The translations under genes were made by a program, and so were the position numbers. From contig JABFRB010000002.1 of the NCBI GenBank assembly GCA_013141385.1, positions 124,001-188,000 of the forward strand: a DNA stretch of 64,000 nucleotides, given 5' to 3'. Under the pieces are notes generated by a model that had not been told where the DNA came from, did not search any database, and was given only the letters and a program-made list of their open reading frames with translations. Numbering within the stretch: the stretch's first letter is position 1; each line of letters opens with the position of its first letter. Of this stretch, positions 17,585 through 26,908 are shown piece by piece. This DNA is from Bacteroidales bacterium (GTDB lineage Bacteria; Bacteroidota; Bacteroidia; Bacteroidales; Tenuifilaceae).

Positions 17585-18361
17585 ATGGATAAAATAAAGC
17601 AGCATTTCATCGATAAGGAAGAGCAAGTAATCTCAATCAGAGGGCTATATAAATCGTTCGGCGATTTACAAGTTCTTAATGGTATTGATTTTACACTCTA
17701 CAAAGGCGAAAATGTTGCCATTCTTGGTAAATCAGGAACGGGGAAGTCGGTTTTAATAAAGATTATTGTTGGCTTACTTAGACCTGATAGGGGAGAGGTA
17801 TTCGCATTGGGTAAATCAGTACACACATTAAACCACAAAGATTTAGATGACTTGCGTTTACGAATTGGCTTTTCATTTCAGAGCAGTGCTTTATATGATG
17901 GAATGAATGTATACCAGAATCTTGCATTCCCGTTAACCATGAATGCAAAGCATCTTACTAAGAAAGAGGTGGATACAGCAGTAGAAAAGGTGCTAGATGC
18001 GGTAAATCTAAGCGATAAGAAAAAGCAAATGCCCTCTGAACTTTCTGGCGGACAACGGAAAAGAATTGGTATTGCCCGTACGCTGATTTTAAAGCCAGAA
18101 ATAATGCTTTATGACGAACCTACGGCAGGGCTGGATCCAATAACCAGCACCGAAATTATTCAGCTTATAAATGAGGTTCAACAGCGATATAACACCAGTT
18201 CCGTTATTATTACCCACGATCTTACATGTGCAAGAAACACATCGGACAGAACAGCCATGCTTCTTGATGGGAAATTTGCTAAAGTGGGTCAATTCGATGA
18301 GATATTTAACACCGAAGATCAGCATTTAAAGGAATTCTATAATTATAATTTTATTCAGTAG
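17585..18361 (+). CDS. mlaF: MlaF-family ATP-binding protein, 258 aa
   Basis: Walker A LGKSGTGKSV, Q-loop FSFQSSALYD, signature LSGGQRKRIGIAR, Walker B LYDEPTAGLDP and H-loop ITHDLTC are intact. The early IRGLYKSFGDLQVLNGIDF and QSSALYDGMNVYQNLAFPL are typical for the Mla/Ttg2A ATPases. It is coupled to the permease gene (3 bp gap) and drives lipid movement. Confidence 0.92.
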   Translation: MDKIKQHFIDKEEQVISIRGLYKSFGDLQVLNGIDFTLYKGENVAILGKSGTGKSVLIKIIVGLLRPDRGEVFALGKSVHTLNHKDLDDLRLRIGFSFQSSALYDGMNVYQNLAFPLTMNAKHLTKKEVDTAVEKVLDAVNLSDKKKQMPSELSGGQRKRIGIARTLILKPEIMLYDEPTAGLDPITSTEIIQLINEVQQRYNTSSVIITHDLTCARNTSDRTAMLLDGKFAKVGQFDEIFNTEDQHLKEFYNYNFIQ

Positions 18362-18368
18362 TAATCAA

Positions 18369-19355
18369 ATGAACGAATCATCTTATAAAAGGTACGTAAT
18401 TGTAGGCTTTTTTGTTTTTGTAGGAATATCTATTCTAGTTACTGCAATCCTTCTAATTGGAGATTTACATAAAACATTTGAGCAAAAAGTTGAAGTTGCT
18501 TCAATTTTTAATGATGTTGCTGGACTTCAAAAGGGGAACAATGTTTGGCTCTCTGGCGTTAAGGTTGGAACAATTAGCAATATAGCATTTACTGGCAAAT
18601 CGAAAGTTAAGGTTAGTATTCTTGTTGATACGGATGTTCGGAAATATATTCCGAATAACTCAAAGGTAAAGATTAGCAGCGATGGGTTAATTGGAAATAA
18701 AATACTTGTTATTTTCGGCGGTACCGAGGATACTCAATGCGTAAAGAATGGCGATTCCTTAGCCGTGGAGGAGCAGCACTCCTCGGAGGAGATGATTAAT
18801 ACCCTAAGGAAAAGCAATGATAATATACTTGCTATTACCAGTGATTTTAGGGTGCTCAGCAAAAAACTAGTTGATGGCGAAGGAACAATAGGTAAACTAT
18901 TGAACGATAACTCTGTATACACCAATATCAATGCTTCTGTTGCTTCTCTGCAAAAAGTAATGGGAGAAGCCCAAAAGGTAATGAGTTCCCTTAAAACATT
19001 TAGTTCAAATCTCAACAAGGAAGGTACATTAGCAAACGATTTAGCCACCGATACGCTAATGTTTGGCTCAATAAAAACCTCGGTGATGCAGCTACAACAA
19101 ATAACTACAGCAGCCTCAGAGTTTGTTAAAAATCTTAACCAAAAGATTACCGATTCTAATACCTCATTGGGGGTTTTATTGAACGATAAAGAATCTGGAA
19201 CTAATGTGAAGGAGACCATTAAAAACCTAGAGAGTAGTTCTAAAAAGCTAAACGAGGATCTTGAAGCACTTCAACATAACATGTTCCTTAAAAAATATTT
19301 TAAAAACAAGACTAAATCTGCTAAAAAGGATACGCTAAAAAATGGTAATTCTTAA
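18369..19355 (+). CDS. MCE domain (MlaD-like) periplasmic protein, 328 aa
   Basis: One N-terminal membrane helix (about 9-31, YVIVGFFVFVGISILVTAIL) is followed by a single MCE domain (KVEVASIFNDVAGLQKGNNV, WLSGVKVGTISNI) and a long helical tail. The tail has repeated short motifs (VDGEGTIGKLLNDNS; KEGTLANDL; LGVLLNDKESG), as in MlaD/PqiB-like proteins that oligomerise into lipid channels. It is the third gene of the MCE operon. It is longer than E. coli MlaD because of the helical tail. Confidence 0.9.
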   Translation: MNESSYKRYVIVGFFVFVGISILVTAILLIGDLHKTFEQKVEVASIFNDVAGLQKGNNVWLSGVKVGTISNIAFTGKSKVKVSILVDTDVRKYIPNNSKVKISSDGLIGNKILVIFGGTEDTQCVKNGDSLAVEEQHSSEEMINTLRKSNDNILAITSDFRVLSKKLVDGEGTIGKLLNDNSVYTNINASVASLQKVMGEAQKVMSSLKTFSSNLNKEGTLANDLATDTLMFGSIKTSVMQLQQITTAASEFVKNLNQKITDSNTSLGVLLNDKESGTNVKETIKNLESSSKKLNEDLEALQHNMFLKKYFKNKTKSAKKDTLKNGNS

Positions 19356-19458
19356 AACAAACACTTTATTTTCCATTTGCTTAAGAAGAATATTATTTTA
19401 ATGTAAGTTCGATATAATAAAAAGGATGTTTGTTCATTGATGTAAGGTTTAATATAAC

Positions 19459-19624
19459 GGTGCGATGCACCTTTAATTTACAGGATTTATATATTTGGCT
19501 ACAAATATTATGCGGCTCTGCCGCTTGAGGAGTTTTTAACCTTTTTGATTCACGCTTTGGGTGCGTAGCACCTTGATATTTGTAGACATTTCACGACCAT
19601 AGGGTATAATAGGTACAGAGTACC
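19459..19624. repeat. cluster of four triloop hairpins in a 548-bp gene-free gap
   Basis: Four 13-bp hairpins, each with a 5-bp stem and 3-nt loop: GGTGC-GAT-GCACC (19459-19471), GCGGC-TCT-GCCGC (19512-19524), GGTGC-GTA-GCACC (19560-19572) and GGTAC-AGA-GTACC (19612-19624). AT-rich words such as ACAAATATT and GATATTTGTAGACATT separate them. The gap 19356-19903 holds no credible gene. This looks like a dispersed intergenic repeat. Confidence 0.75.
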
Positions 19625-19903
19625 GTAATCTTTTGAAAGACACTGACAATCAGGCAGGTGGTTGGTGTTGTAGCTATATTTCTTATGTCGAACTCACGTT
19701 ACTTTAGGATAAGTGGAAAATTTCTGTGATTATTGAATTTAGTGAGTTATAAATCCGATATTCAGATTTTACTTAGCAAGGATTCAGGTAAACTTTTCAA
19801 AAACGATTCAACCATTTCATCAACTTTTGTGTTTATCTTTTTTTGCTTTGATTTTGTATGTATAATTGCAGAAATATTTTAAAAACAAATAATCAATAAA
19901 AAT

Positions 19904-20587
19904 ATGAAGCAGGTAATATTTATTCTCATGGCTACTCTAGCCATTTCGTGTAACCAAATATACCCCAAAATGGACAATGGCAGCAGCCATGAGTTAGCCG
20001 TTGAAGAGGTGATTCAAGCCTCAGGGTATACCTATTTAAAGTTTACCGATAATGATACTGAGCAGTGGCTAGCAACTACAACCATTGATGCTAAAGTAGG
20101 GGAGAAGTACTACTATGAGAAGAGTATGGTGATGGAAAATTTTCATAGCAAAGAGCTGAATAGGGATTTCAAAACGATCCTCTTTGTGGATAGAATAACG
20201 ACTGAACCCATATCAGGAGAAGAGAAAACTAAACCTGTTGCACCCGGCTCAGCAAAAGCAAAAGCGGAAAAGATGGTTGTTGTAATTGAGAAATCCAAGG
20301 ATGATATTACTGTTGCAAACCTTTATTCGAATAAAGAAACGTATGCCAATAAATTAGTATTAATAAAGGGTAAGGTAGTTAAGTATTCCCCTGAAATTAT
20401 GAATAAAAATTGGATTCATATTCAGGATGGAACCGAATACGATGGAAACTACGATTTAACCGTTACCACTCTCTCTGAGTTTAAGGTTGGAGATATTGTT
20501 ACACTCGAAGGCAAGATAGTTTTAGATAAGGATTTTGGGTACGGGTATATATACGATGTGCTTTTAGAAGATGCCGTTGCTAAGTAG
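19904..20587 (+). CDS. lipoprotein with NrfJ-like N-domain and OB-fold-like C-domain, 227 aa
   Basis: MKQVIFILMATLAISC is a lipoprotein signal with Cys16. Two beta-rich parts follow. The first (about 28-100, QASGYTYLKFTDNDTEQWLATT and FHSKELNRDFKTILFVD) resembles NrfJ-type domains. The second (about 130-225, LVLIKGKVVKYSPEIMNKNWIHIQDG, GDIVTLEGKIVLDKDFGYGY) looks like an OB fold. Two such folds on one lipoprotein suggest a ligand-binding or c-type cytochrome-related accessory role, which is inference. It stands alone with its own terminator, just left of accessory element 2. Confidence 0.75.
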   Translation: MKQVIFILMATLAISCNQIYPKMDNGSSHELAVEEVIQASGYTYLKFTDNDTEQWLATTTIDAKVGEKYYYEKSMVMENFHSKELNRDFKTILFVDRITTEPISGEEKTKPVAPGSAKAKAEKMVVVIEKSKDDITVANLYSNKETYANKLVLIKGKVVKYSPEIMNKNWIHIQDGTEYDGNYDLTVTTLSEFKVGDIVTLEGKIVLDKDFGYGYIYDVLLEDAVAK

Positions 20588-20627
20588 AAATTAAGATGTA
20601 GGTTTATTTGAATCCCGAATACAAGAT

Positions 20628-20655
20628 AAGGACGAGGTAAATTCTCGTCCTTTTT
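20628..20655 (+). terminator. terminator after the lipoprotein gene
   Basis: AAGGACGAG (20628-20636), GTAAATT loop, CTCGTCCTT (20644-20652), then TTT. It is the same hairpin type as at 16422. Confidence 0.85.
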
Positions 20656-20680
20656 AATTTTGTAGATTATCTCATTAAAA

Positions 20681-20870
20681 AAGCGTAATCGGGAGGTTAC
20701 GCTTAATAGGATATCGCAAATTGCGATTTTAGGATATTAATATTACTCTGTTGCGCTCATCCTCTTATATTCTTGCAGGCATTGGCTGCTGAATTGTTAT
20801 GATGGGGGGATGGCTTTGGATGGGAATTTACTAAATGAGTAATGTATTTGGTGGGGTTGGGATTTGTATA
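20681..20870. repeat. repeat A, copy 2 (tail end of accessory element 2)
   Basis: Homologous to 4419-4610. At its left edge it has a complete hairpin AAGCGTAA-N8-TTACGCTT (20681-20704), of which copy 1 keeps only the right arm. The palindrome ATCGCAAATTGCGAT is at 20713-20727. It starts right after a terminator and lies 80 bp beyond the 3' end of the element 2 operon. Confidence 0.8.
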
Positions 20871-20951
20871 TAGGGAAGGGGTTACTAGAAGATTTCAAAT
20901 CCAAAAGGTAAAGGGAGATGGATAGGATATTTGGCCTAGCAGGGGAGACCT

Positions 20952-22238
20952 TTAGAAAATCTGTGTTATTCCAAGTCTACTAGAGTAACTACTGTATTCA
21001 ACTTGCATCTCAGAAAGCAGTTCTTTATTGAAAATTTTAATGTTATTAAATTCTGCTTTAAATGATTCTTCAGGTACTGAGAAAGTATATCTAAAATCAA
21101 ATAAGAAGGTTACATCGTTTTCTTCTTCACTTAAATATAAATGATCATAAATTTTAATTGAATCTACATTTGATGAACCTTTTTTAAATTCTTTTTTTGC
21201 ATTCTCTTTTCGAATAGGATTAACAATTTTAAGACCACTTAACAATTTAAGGTTTTTCCCAAATTTATTTTGTGCTATGTCGCATGGCCTAGAAAGTAAA
21301 AGAGCAATACTAGATATCTTTACATTATTTCCTGATTGGTGACTGATAAAATCCATTACAATTTTATCATCGTGAATTGAATATTTATTTCTCCAATCAT
21401 TATCTTTAAATTCAGAAATGATTCCGGGGGAAATTAATTCATTAGTCAGATTTTTTTCAAGTTTAAAATGAAACCAACTATTTAGTTCTTTATCAATAAC
21501 TGAGTCTTCGACCTTATCAAGGTTGTATAAATTTTCAATATTTAATTCTGTTATGTTATTTTCATTGATGTTTTTCCTTGTATTCGAAATTAAAATACTA
21601 TCCAAAGCATCAAATAGAATTAAACGTTTACGAATGTTGTTTGAACTAGATTTTATTGAACCACCGCCATGACAAATGATAATTTTCTTGAGTTTATCAT
21701 TAAAAATATTAGGATCTGAGGTTTTAGTTAAATGACCTAATATCTCATTTGTAGAATGTTTTACACTTTTTTTCCAAATTTGAATTTCTTCTAAAGCAGG
21801 AATTGTATCTAACTCTGTATTTATTTCTTCGAATAGTTTTGAATAATCATATTTCTCTTCTCCAATTTTAGAATAATCAGTTTTACTTTTGACTAAAAAA
21901 GTAAAAGGCATCCTATTTACTTGTTTAAGGTGTTCTAGGACAGAATTTGATTTTGATGTATCTTTAGTCCAAAGCACTAATATATAAAATGATTTTTCAG
22001 AAACTAAAGATTGAACCCAATTTGAGCATTGCTCAGCATCAAATCTTTCAGAATAATATAAATCTAAAAAGATAAGGTTTACATCGGAAAAACAGTTACT
22101 CGGCATTGTATCTCCATCAAAATAAGATGCATTAAATAATTTGCATCCTACACCTAATTCTCGATAATAGTCAAGTATTCCTTGTACTTCACTTTTCACA
22201 TCATCAATTACAACAATATTTGGTTCTAAGAATTTCAT
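20952..22238 (-). CDS. receiver-domain protein with unknown C-terminal domain, 428 aa
   Basis: The N-terminal ~130 residues fit a response-regulator receiver: acidic pair Asp12-Asp13 (VVIDD), phospho-acceptor Asp59 (LIFLDLYYS), Thr91 after the fourth strand (ILVLWTKD) and Lys116 (FTFLVKSK). The remaining ~300 residues match no output domain I know: there is no helix-turn-helix, and it includes ALLLSRPCDIAQNKFG and a beta-rich end. It starts 3 bp after the double-GHKL gene stop. The likely role is the phosphorylation-controlled effector or output of the system encoded with the methyltransferase. The receiver call is good; the output is unknown. Confidence 0.75.
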   Translation of the reverse strand: MKFLEPNIVVIDDVKSEVQGILDYYRELGVGCKLFNASYFDGDTMPSNCFSDVNLIFLDLYYSERFDAEQCSNWVQSLVSEKSFYILVLWTKDTSKSNSVLEHLKQVNRMPFTFLVKSKTDYSKIGEEKYDYSKLFEEINTELDTIPALEEIQIWKKSVKHSTNEILGHLTKTSDPNIFNDKLKKIIICHGGGSIKSSSNNIRKRLILFDALDSILISNTRKNINENNITELNIENLYNLDKVEDSVIDKELNSWFHFKLEKNLTNELISPGIISEFKDNDWRNKYSIHDDKIVMDFISHQSGNNVKISSIALLLSRPCDIAQNKFGKNLKLLSGLKIVNPIRKENAKKEFKKGSSNVDSIKIYDHLYLSEEENDVTFLFDFRYTFSVPEESFKAEFNNIKIFNKELLSEMQVEYSSYSSRLGITQIF

Positions 22239-22241
22239 TGG

Positions 22242-24458
22242 CTATTGTTTTTTATTAAATACTAGTTTTACTATAGCTCCATTATATTTCTCAGGAATAT
22301 CAAAATCTAATATTTCTTCTTTGCTTGTAATAATGTCAAGTTTGCCATATTTCATCATTATTGTATCAATCAAGTACATGCCTATTCCGATCCCATCGGA
22401 TTTTCTGGAAAAAAATGGACGAACCAATTCTGATATGTCATCTTTAAACCCCGGACCATTATCTGCAATGATTACAATTGTTGACATCTCATGTTTTACA
22501 CACTTTAAAAAAATGGATTTTTCATTTTTATATATAGTATCTAGCCAGTAAATACTATTATCAATGATATTCATTAGCATAGTAATATAAAATCTTTTAT
22601 CACAATTGATAGTGTTTACATTATCCTCTATGCAAATTTCATAAGATATTTTTCTGTTAAGTAGTTTTAATTTATAGTTGTTAAATGCTCTGTTGGAGGC
22701 TTCACGAATGTCCAAAGGTTTATCACCACCTTTTCGTAATACAGAAATAATTCCTTCTGTATATTGCTTCAATTCTTCAACTTGATTTGTAATAATATCA
22801 TTTTTTATAGGCTCTGATTTCACGGTTTCCTCCATTCGAGGAATTAGTTTTTCAATCTCATGAAGTGCAACAGAGGCAGTCATGCCAACTCCCGCTGGAA
22901 TTAATAATGTCTTTTGATCATCTTCATACTTTTCTTCAAGTCTTTCAGCTTCTTCAAGTAATTTCTTTTTCTTTTCTTCATTATTTAAATCAGAGTTTTC
23001 TAACAAAGATTTGAAATTACTAATTTTTGTATCAAATAAATTACTTGAAGACTTTTGATTGAATTTCAACCATCTTGTTCTATCAGAAAATCTTGTGGCA
23101 GCAAATTCATTTAAGACAGTCTTTAAGACCATATAAAAACTTAAGTATGCATCATTTTCAACGAATCCCTCTCTATTAGTTTTTTCAATTAAACAATTTG
23201 ATGTTTCAGCATCAAGATATATATAACCAATTACATTATTACTTGAAAACCACATTTTACTTTGAATCCTTTCCAAATCTAAACCTAACCAGTCATTTGC
23301 AGAATTTCCATAGTCATAAATTCGTAAGTCGTTTTTAAATACCTTAATACCAGAGTGTTCTTTTAAAACCTTCTTAACAAGATCAGCATTAAGTGTATAG
23401 TCTCTCATTGAATGTGAGTCAAGGTCGAACGTATATAACTCAACAGCCAAACTACCGAATGGCAGTAGTTTTGAATCAAAATCTAATAGAATCTCCTCTA
23501 TTTTATAATTTTCGTGTTCCTTTTTTTCTAAAACTTTACGAAGTCTGTTTTTAACCTTACCTCTGATATTTTCATTAAACCGTAGATCATTTTTGATGAT
23601 CCTTTTACCGATATCTGGGTTGTTTTTCAAAACAAATTCATATTCAAAATCGACATCATAATTACTACTAATTAGGGCATTGATTTTAAATGGCGCCTCA
23701 TCTAATATTTTATCAACAGTTGGAAAATCAACTAACCATTTATTATCAAAATTCAAATTAATTTTGAAACTATCTTTTGTTATCTTAGGAGATAACATCG
23801 AGAGGGTTTGCCCTTTTAAATCTCTTGCCATCCCCTTAGTCCAAATTTCTTTTAATCCACTTAAACGAATATAAGTTCCACTTTTTTCTTTGAACCTAAA
23901 ATCTTTTTTATCCTTTTTGATTTTCCATTTTATTGGGACGTCTGATAAATGCTTTGACTGATTAAAATCTTTCCAGTCAATATAAAGTTGAATTTCATAA
24001 TCTGCTAATATTTTACTTTCAATCTCCTTTGAATTTTCCTTAAAATATATTAATAGTGGTCGGGTTATAAGTAAGATTTGACTACTCAATTTATGAACAG
24101 CAAATCTACCAACACCTTTCTCTCCCATTGGTATTCTATCATAAAGAGCAGATTTGATAATTTGTCTAAGTCCTGTATTTTTATTTATAGGTTTTCTAAA
24201 ATCGGAACCTGGTTCTAACCATACATCTTCAATTATTTGTGATGTCATCCCTATTCCATCATCTTCGATTATAATTACAGCATTTTCAATATTTTCAATT
24301 TCTTTAAAATAAACATCAACTTTTTTGGAGTCAGCATCATAGCTATTTTTAACTAATTCATAAATAGCCATTACTGGACTTTTTATTAGTTCATCTCCCA
24401 ATAAAGTAAGTATATGCGCTTTGGGATTAAAGTGCTTTTCTTTTAATTCTTCTAACAT
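22242..24458 (-). CDS. protein with two GHKL ATPase domains (Hsp90/MORC-like plus histidine-kinase-like), 738 aa
   Basis: First ATPase: ELVKNSYDAD (N38), EDDGIGM (65-71) and GEKGVGRFAVHKL (112-124), the Hsp90/MutL/MORC arrangement. A ~330-residue middle region follows. From about 500 a coiled-coil dimerisation helix leads to ALHEIEK with His533 as candidate phospho-acceptor. A second GHKL domain is complete: MNIIDNSIYWL (N box), IADNGPGF (G1), PFFSRKSDGIGIGMYL (F/G2). So it reads as a soluble histidine kinase with an Hsp90-like sensor ATPase at its front. It overlaps the methyltransferase gene by 7 bp and is followed 3 bp later by the receiver gene, an obvious partner. Confidence 0.88.
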   Translation of the reverse strand: MLEELKEKHFNPKAHILTLLGDELIKSPVMAIYELVKNSYDADSKKVDVYFKEIENIENAVIIIEDDGIGMTSQIIEDVWLEPGSDFRKPINKNTGLRQIIKSALYDRIPMGEKGVGRFAVHKLSSQILLITRPLLIYFKENSKEIESKILADYEIQLYIDWKDFNQSKHLSDVPIKWKIKKDKKDFRFKEKSGTYIRLSGLKEIWTKGMARDLKGQTLSMLSPKITKDSFKINLNFDNKWLVDFPTVDKILDEAPFKINALISSNYDVDFEYEFVLKNNPDIGKRIIKNDLRFNENIRGKVKNRLRKVLEKKEHENYKIEEILLDFDSKLLPFGSLAVELYTFDLDSHSMRDYTLNADLVKKVLKEHSGIKVFKNDLRIYDYGNSANDWLGLDLERIQSKMWFSSNNVIGYIYLDAETSNCLIEKTNREGFVENDAYLSFYMVLKTVLNEFAATRFSDRTRWLKFNQKSSSNLFDTKISNFKSLLENSDLNNEEKKKKLLEEAERLEEKYEDDQKTLLIPAGVGMTASVALHEIEKLIPRMEETVKSEPIKNDIITNQVEELKQYTEGIISVLRKGGDKPLDIREASNRAFNNYKLKLLNRKISYEICIEDNVNTINCDKRFYITMLMNIIDNSIYWLDTIYKNEKSIFLKCVKHEMSTIVIIADNGPGFKDDISELVRPFFSRKSDGIGIGMYLIDTIMMKYGKLDIITSKEEILDFDIPEKYNGAIVKLVFNKKQ

Positions 24459-25699
24459 AGTATTTTCATTATTTCTTGTGCAATCGCACTAGCCATTATT
24501 GGTGGAACAGCATTACCTATTTGTTTAAAAGCAGCCGTTCGATTTGCTGCTTCCTTTACACCTTCAAAGTAGTAATCATCTGGGAAGGATTGTAAACGTG
24601 CGGCTTCTCGGACAGTTATTGAGCGATTCTGTTTAATGTCGGGATGAATATAATAATGACCATCTTTTGCAATATGAGCAACAACTGTATGAGAATACGG
24701 AAGGTCATTTGCAACTACTTTAAACCTATCGAAAAAGGAATGACGATTTTTGTGTGTTTTTAATCTTTCTTGAAGGTCATTATAATCTAGGCGTTCTTTG
24801 TTTTTATTCCACTTATTAACAGCTATTCGATAAATTTCCTTATCCTGTTCTGTATGAGGTCTGGCAACATGCTGAGTTAAAATATCAATGCCATTACGGA
24901 CAACGGAATTTTTAAGCCAAGAATTTGTTTTGCCTGAATAAGTAGTGAATTTATCTATGCCTTCACCTGCTTGTAGTTTTGGCAAATCAGAAAATAGTAG
25001 TTCAACTCTTGAATCACAACTATTTTTAATTGATTCTAGATTTGGGATATTAATGGATAAACTTTTCTCCCAACCAATAATAATAATTCGCTTTCTATTC
25101 TGTAGAACACCAAAATTGTTTGCTTCTAGTGTGAAAAGTTGCATGTAATAACCTTTTTTCAGAAATAGATCCTCCATTTTTCTTAGATACAATCCATCTT
25201 TAGCTGATTTTAATCCAAGTACATTCTCAAAAACAAACATTTTAGGATTATACTTTTCTAAGTATTTTGCATACTGTACATATAGGTAGTTGCGGGGGTC
25301 TTTTGCCATTCCATCGTCTGATCGTGCCCTTCCAACTAAAGAGTAAGCTTGGCATGGCGGACCACCAATGATTAGATCAATATTTTCCTTATTAATGTTC
25401 TTAATGGTTTTATGAATTTCAGAATTACTCTCAGTACCTATTGGAAAATTAATTATCGTTGCTAATAATTCTTTAGGTACAGATTTATATAAAGTTTCTC
25501 GATTGACTTCACCTCTTAAATAGGCTAAATATTTATCAAACTCATTATTTGACTTCAAGTAATGATAAGCAGTTCTTGTTTTCAGAGTAAAGCAGGCTGC
25601 CTCATCAATCTCAACATGAGCAATAGGTTTAAACCCTGCTCTGAAAAATCCTTCAGAAAGCCCTCCGGCACCAGCAAATAAGTCTATATAATTGAGCAT
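24452..25699 (-). CDS. DNA (cytosine-5-)-methyltransferase, 415 aa
   Basis: All main C5-methylase motifs are present: I (DLFAGAGGLSEGF, 6-18), IV with catalytic Cys116 (GGPPCQAYS), VI (ENV, 158-160), VIII (QNRKRIIIIG, 200-209), IX/X (RSITVREAARLQSFPDDY and FKQIGNAVPP). ATG at 25699 is preferred over a TTG seven codons upstream, because motif I normally begins within a few residues of the start. It is the first gene of a coupled three-gene operon with the double-GHKL and receiver proteins. No restriction endonuclease gene is visible beside it. TATTTTTG at 25718-25725 (minus) is a possible -7 box. Confidence 0.93.
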   Translation of the reverse strand: MLNYIDLFAGAGGLSEGFFRAGFKPIAHVEIDEAACFTLKTRTAYHYLKSNNEFDKYLAYLRGEVNRETLYKSVPKELLATIINFPIGTESNSEIHKTIKNINKENIDLIIGGPPCQAYSLVGRARSDDGMAKDPRNYLYVQYAKYLEKYNPKMFVFENVLGLKSAKDGLYLRKMEDLFLKKGYYMQLFTLEANNFGVLQNRKRIIIIGWEKSLSINIPNLESIKNSCDSRVELLFSDLPKLQAGEGIDKFTTYSGKTNSWLKNSVVRNGIDILTQHVARPHTEQDKEIYRIAVNKWNKNKERLDYNDLQERLKTHKNRHSFFDRFKVVANDLPYSHTVVAHIAKDGHYYIHPDIKQNRSITVREAARLQSFPDDYYFEGVKEAANRTAAFKQIGNAVPPIMASAIAQEIMKILC

Positions 25700-25939
25700 A
25701 ATTCTCTTCAAATAACTCAAAAATAAAAACCTTTAATATAAGCATTTTTCCATAAGATGTGAACAATAGGCAATATTTTTTAATAAGGTGGATAATGTTA
25801 GGCTCGGTTAAATGTGGAACTTATGTTATTGCAGAAGATTTATTATAAGGTGGTTGCAAAATTTTATTGGAATGGCAAAATCTAGTTCAGTTTGTGCTGC
25901 AAACCCAAGAATGGAGATATTTGTATAGGCCTTACCTAT

Positions 25940-26786
25940 TTAACTTTTTGGTTTGCCCTTTTTTAGAGTAGGTTTATCGGGTTTGCTTTCCAATTTTTTA
26001 ATACTATCGGCAACAGGAAGGTTTTCGGGCATGGTACCACCAATCTCCTTAATGGTTTGGCGCACTTTCTTTCCAACCTCTAAATGTGTTTGGTTGGCTT
26101 TTTGTTTCCCTTTTATTTTTTCTCTACGAAGTTTTTCTTCGGTTTGCGTTGCACGAAATAGATTAGCAGCCAGTTCGGTACTACCCATGTGGTCGAGTAT
26201 TTGTTGGCTTTTTTTGGTGTATTTCTTTGGTATCCAGCCCGCCATATAAACCCATATAGCCATGGTTTTGGAAAATGGCATAATCAATGGGTTCTATTAC
26301 ACCTGCATCTTTAGCCGCAGAGGCTAACAGGGAGTTGTGCTTTGCCATTTCGTTGCGAAGAAAAAGGCGTTTCTCATCCTCAGTGCTTAAATTGTTATAC
26401 TCGTCCATTTGCCGTATTTCCTGCAAACGGGTTTGAATGGCAAAGTAGGTTTGCCCTAAGGCTACCACTTCTTTTGTGGGATCGGCATTTTGAACAATCA
26501 GATAGCAGGCATAGCGAGAGAGTTTCACACCATCATCGAAGCCCCTTCTTGCACCTGAGCCAATTTTAACCATCTCGTGGTAATCCACGAAATGGTTTTC
26601 TACAAAATATCCGCTATTACTACATGCTTCTTTCGCTTTTTCTATAACTGGTTTAAAGTTGCGATATTCTGCATAGTCTAATGCCTTGGCTAAGTCACGA
26701 GCACTCCAATATTCATTGCTATTTTCATCAAGTTTTTTTATTTTCTCAAAAAGCGTGAGCTCCTTTTTAGATATATCTTTTGACAT
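25940..26786 (-). pseudogene. dinD: DinD-like (DNA-damage-inducible protein D) gene with a frameshift
   Basis: The first frame (26786 to about 26216) reads a DinD protein: YWSARDLAKALDYAEYRNF, KIGSGARRGFDDGVKLSRYACYLIVQN, IFQNHGYMGLYGGLD. The family sequence then continues in another frame to 25940: KKSQQILDHMGSTELAANLF, RATQTEEKLRR, GKKVRQTIKEIGGTMPENLP. The break is at a run of seven A on the coding strand (26209-26215). Joined, the product has normal DinD length. The shift needed is +1 (or -2), not the -1 of dnaX-type slippage. A sequencing error, phase-variable tract or true decay cannot be told apart here. It is divergent in context but lies inside accessory element 2. Confidence 0.85.
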
Positions 26787-26908
26787 AGCTTTTATTTTTA
26801 TCCGTATAACTTTATTAGGTTGTTAAGCCAAATCTTTCGCTATTGACTTTATTGTATTTAACACTCCGATTCAACTCACAAAATACTTGTCAATATTGAG
26901 AAGTCTGC

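Noticed and set aside
26209-26220. dnaX-like programmed -1 frameshift in dinD
   Set aside because: The tract does read A AAA AAG in frame, but a -1 shift leads to the wrong frame; the downstream DinD sequence needs +1.
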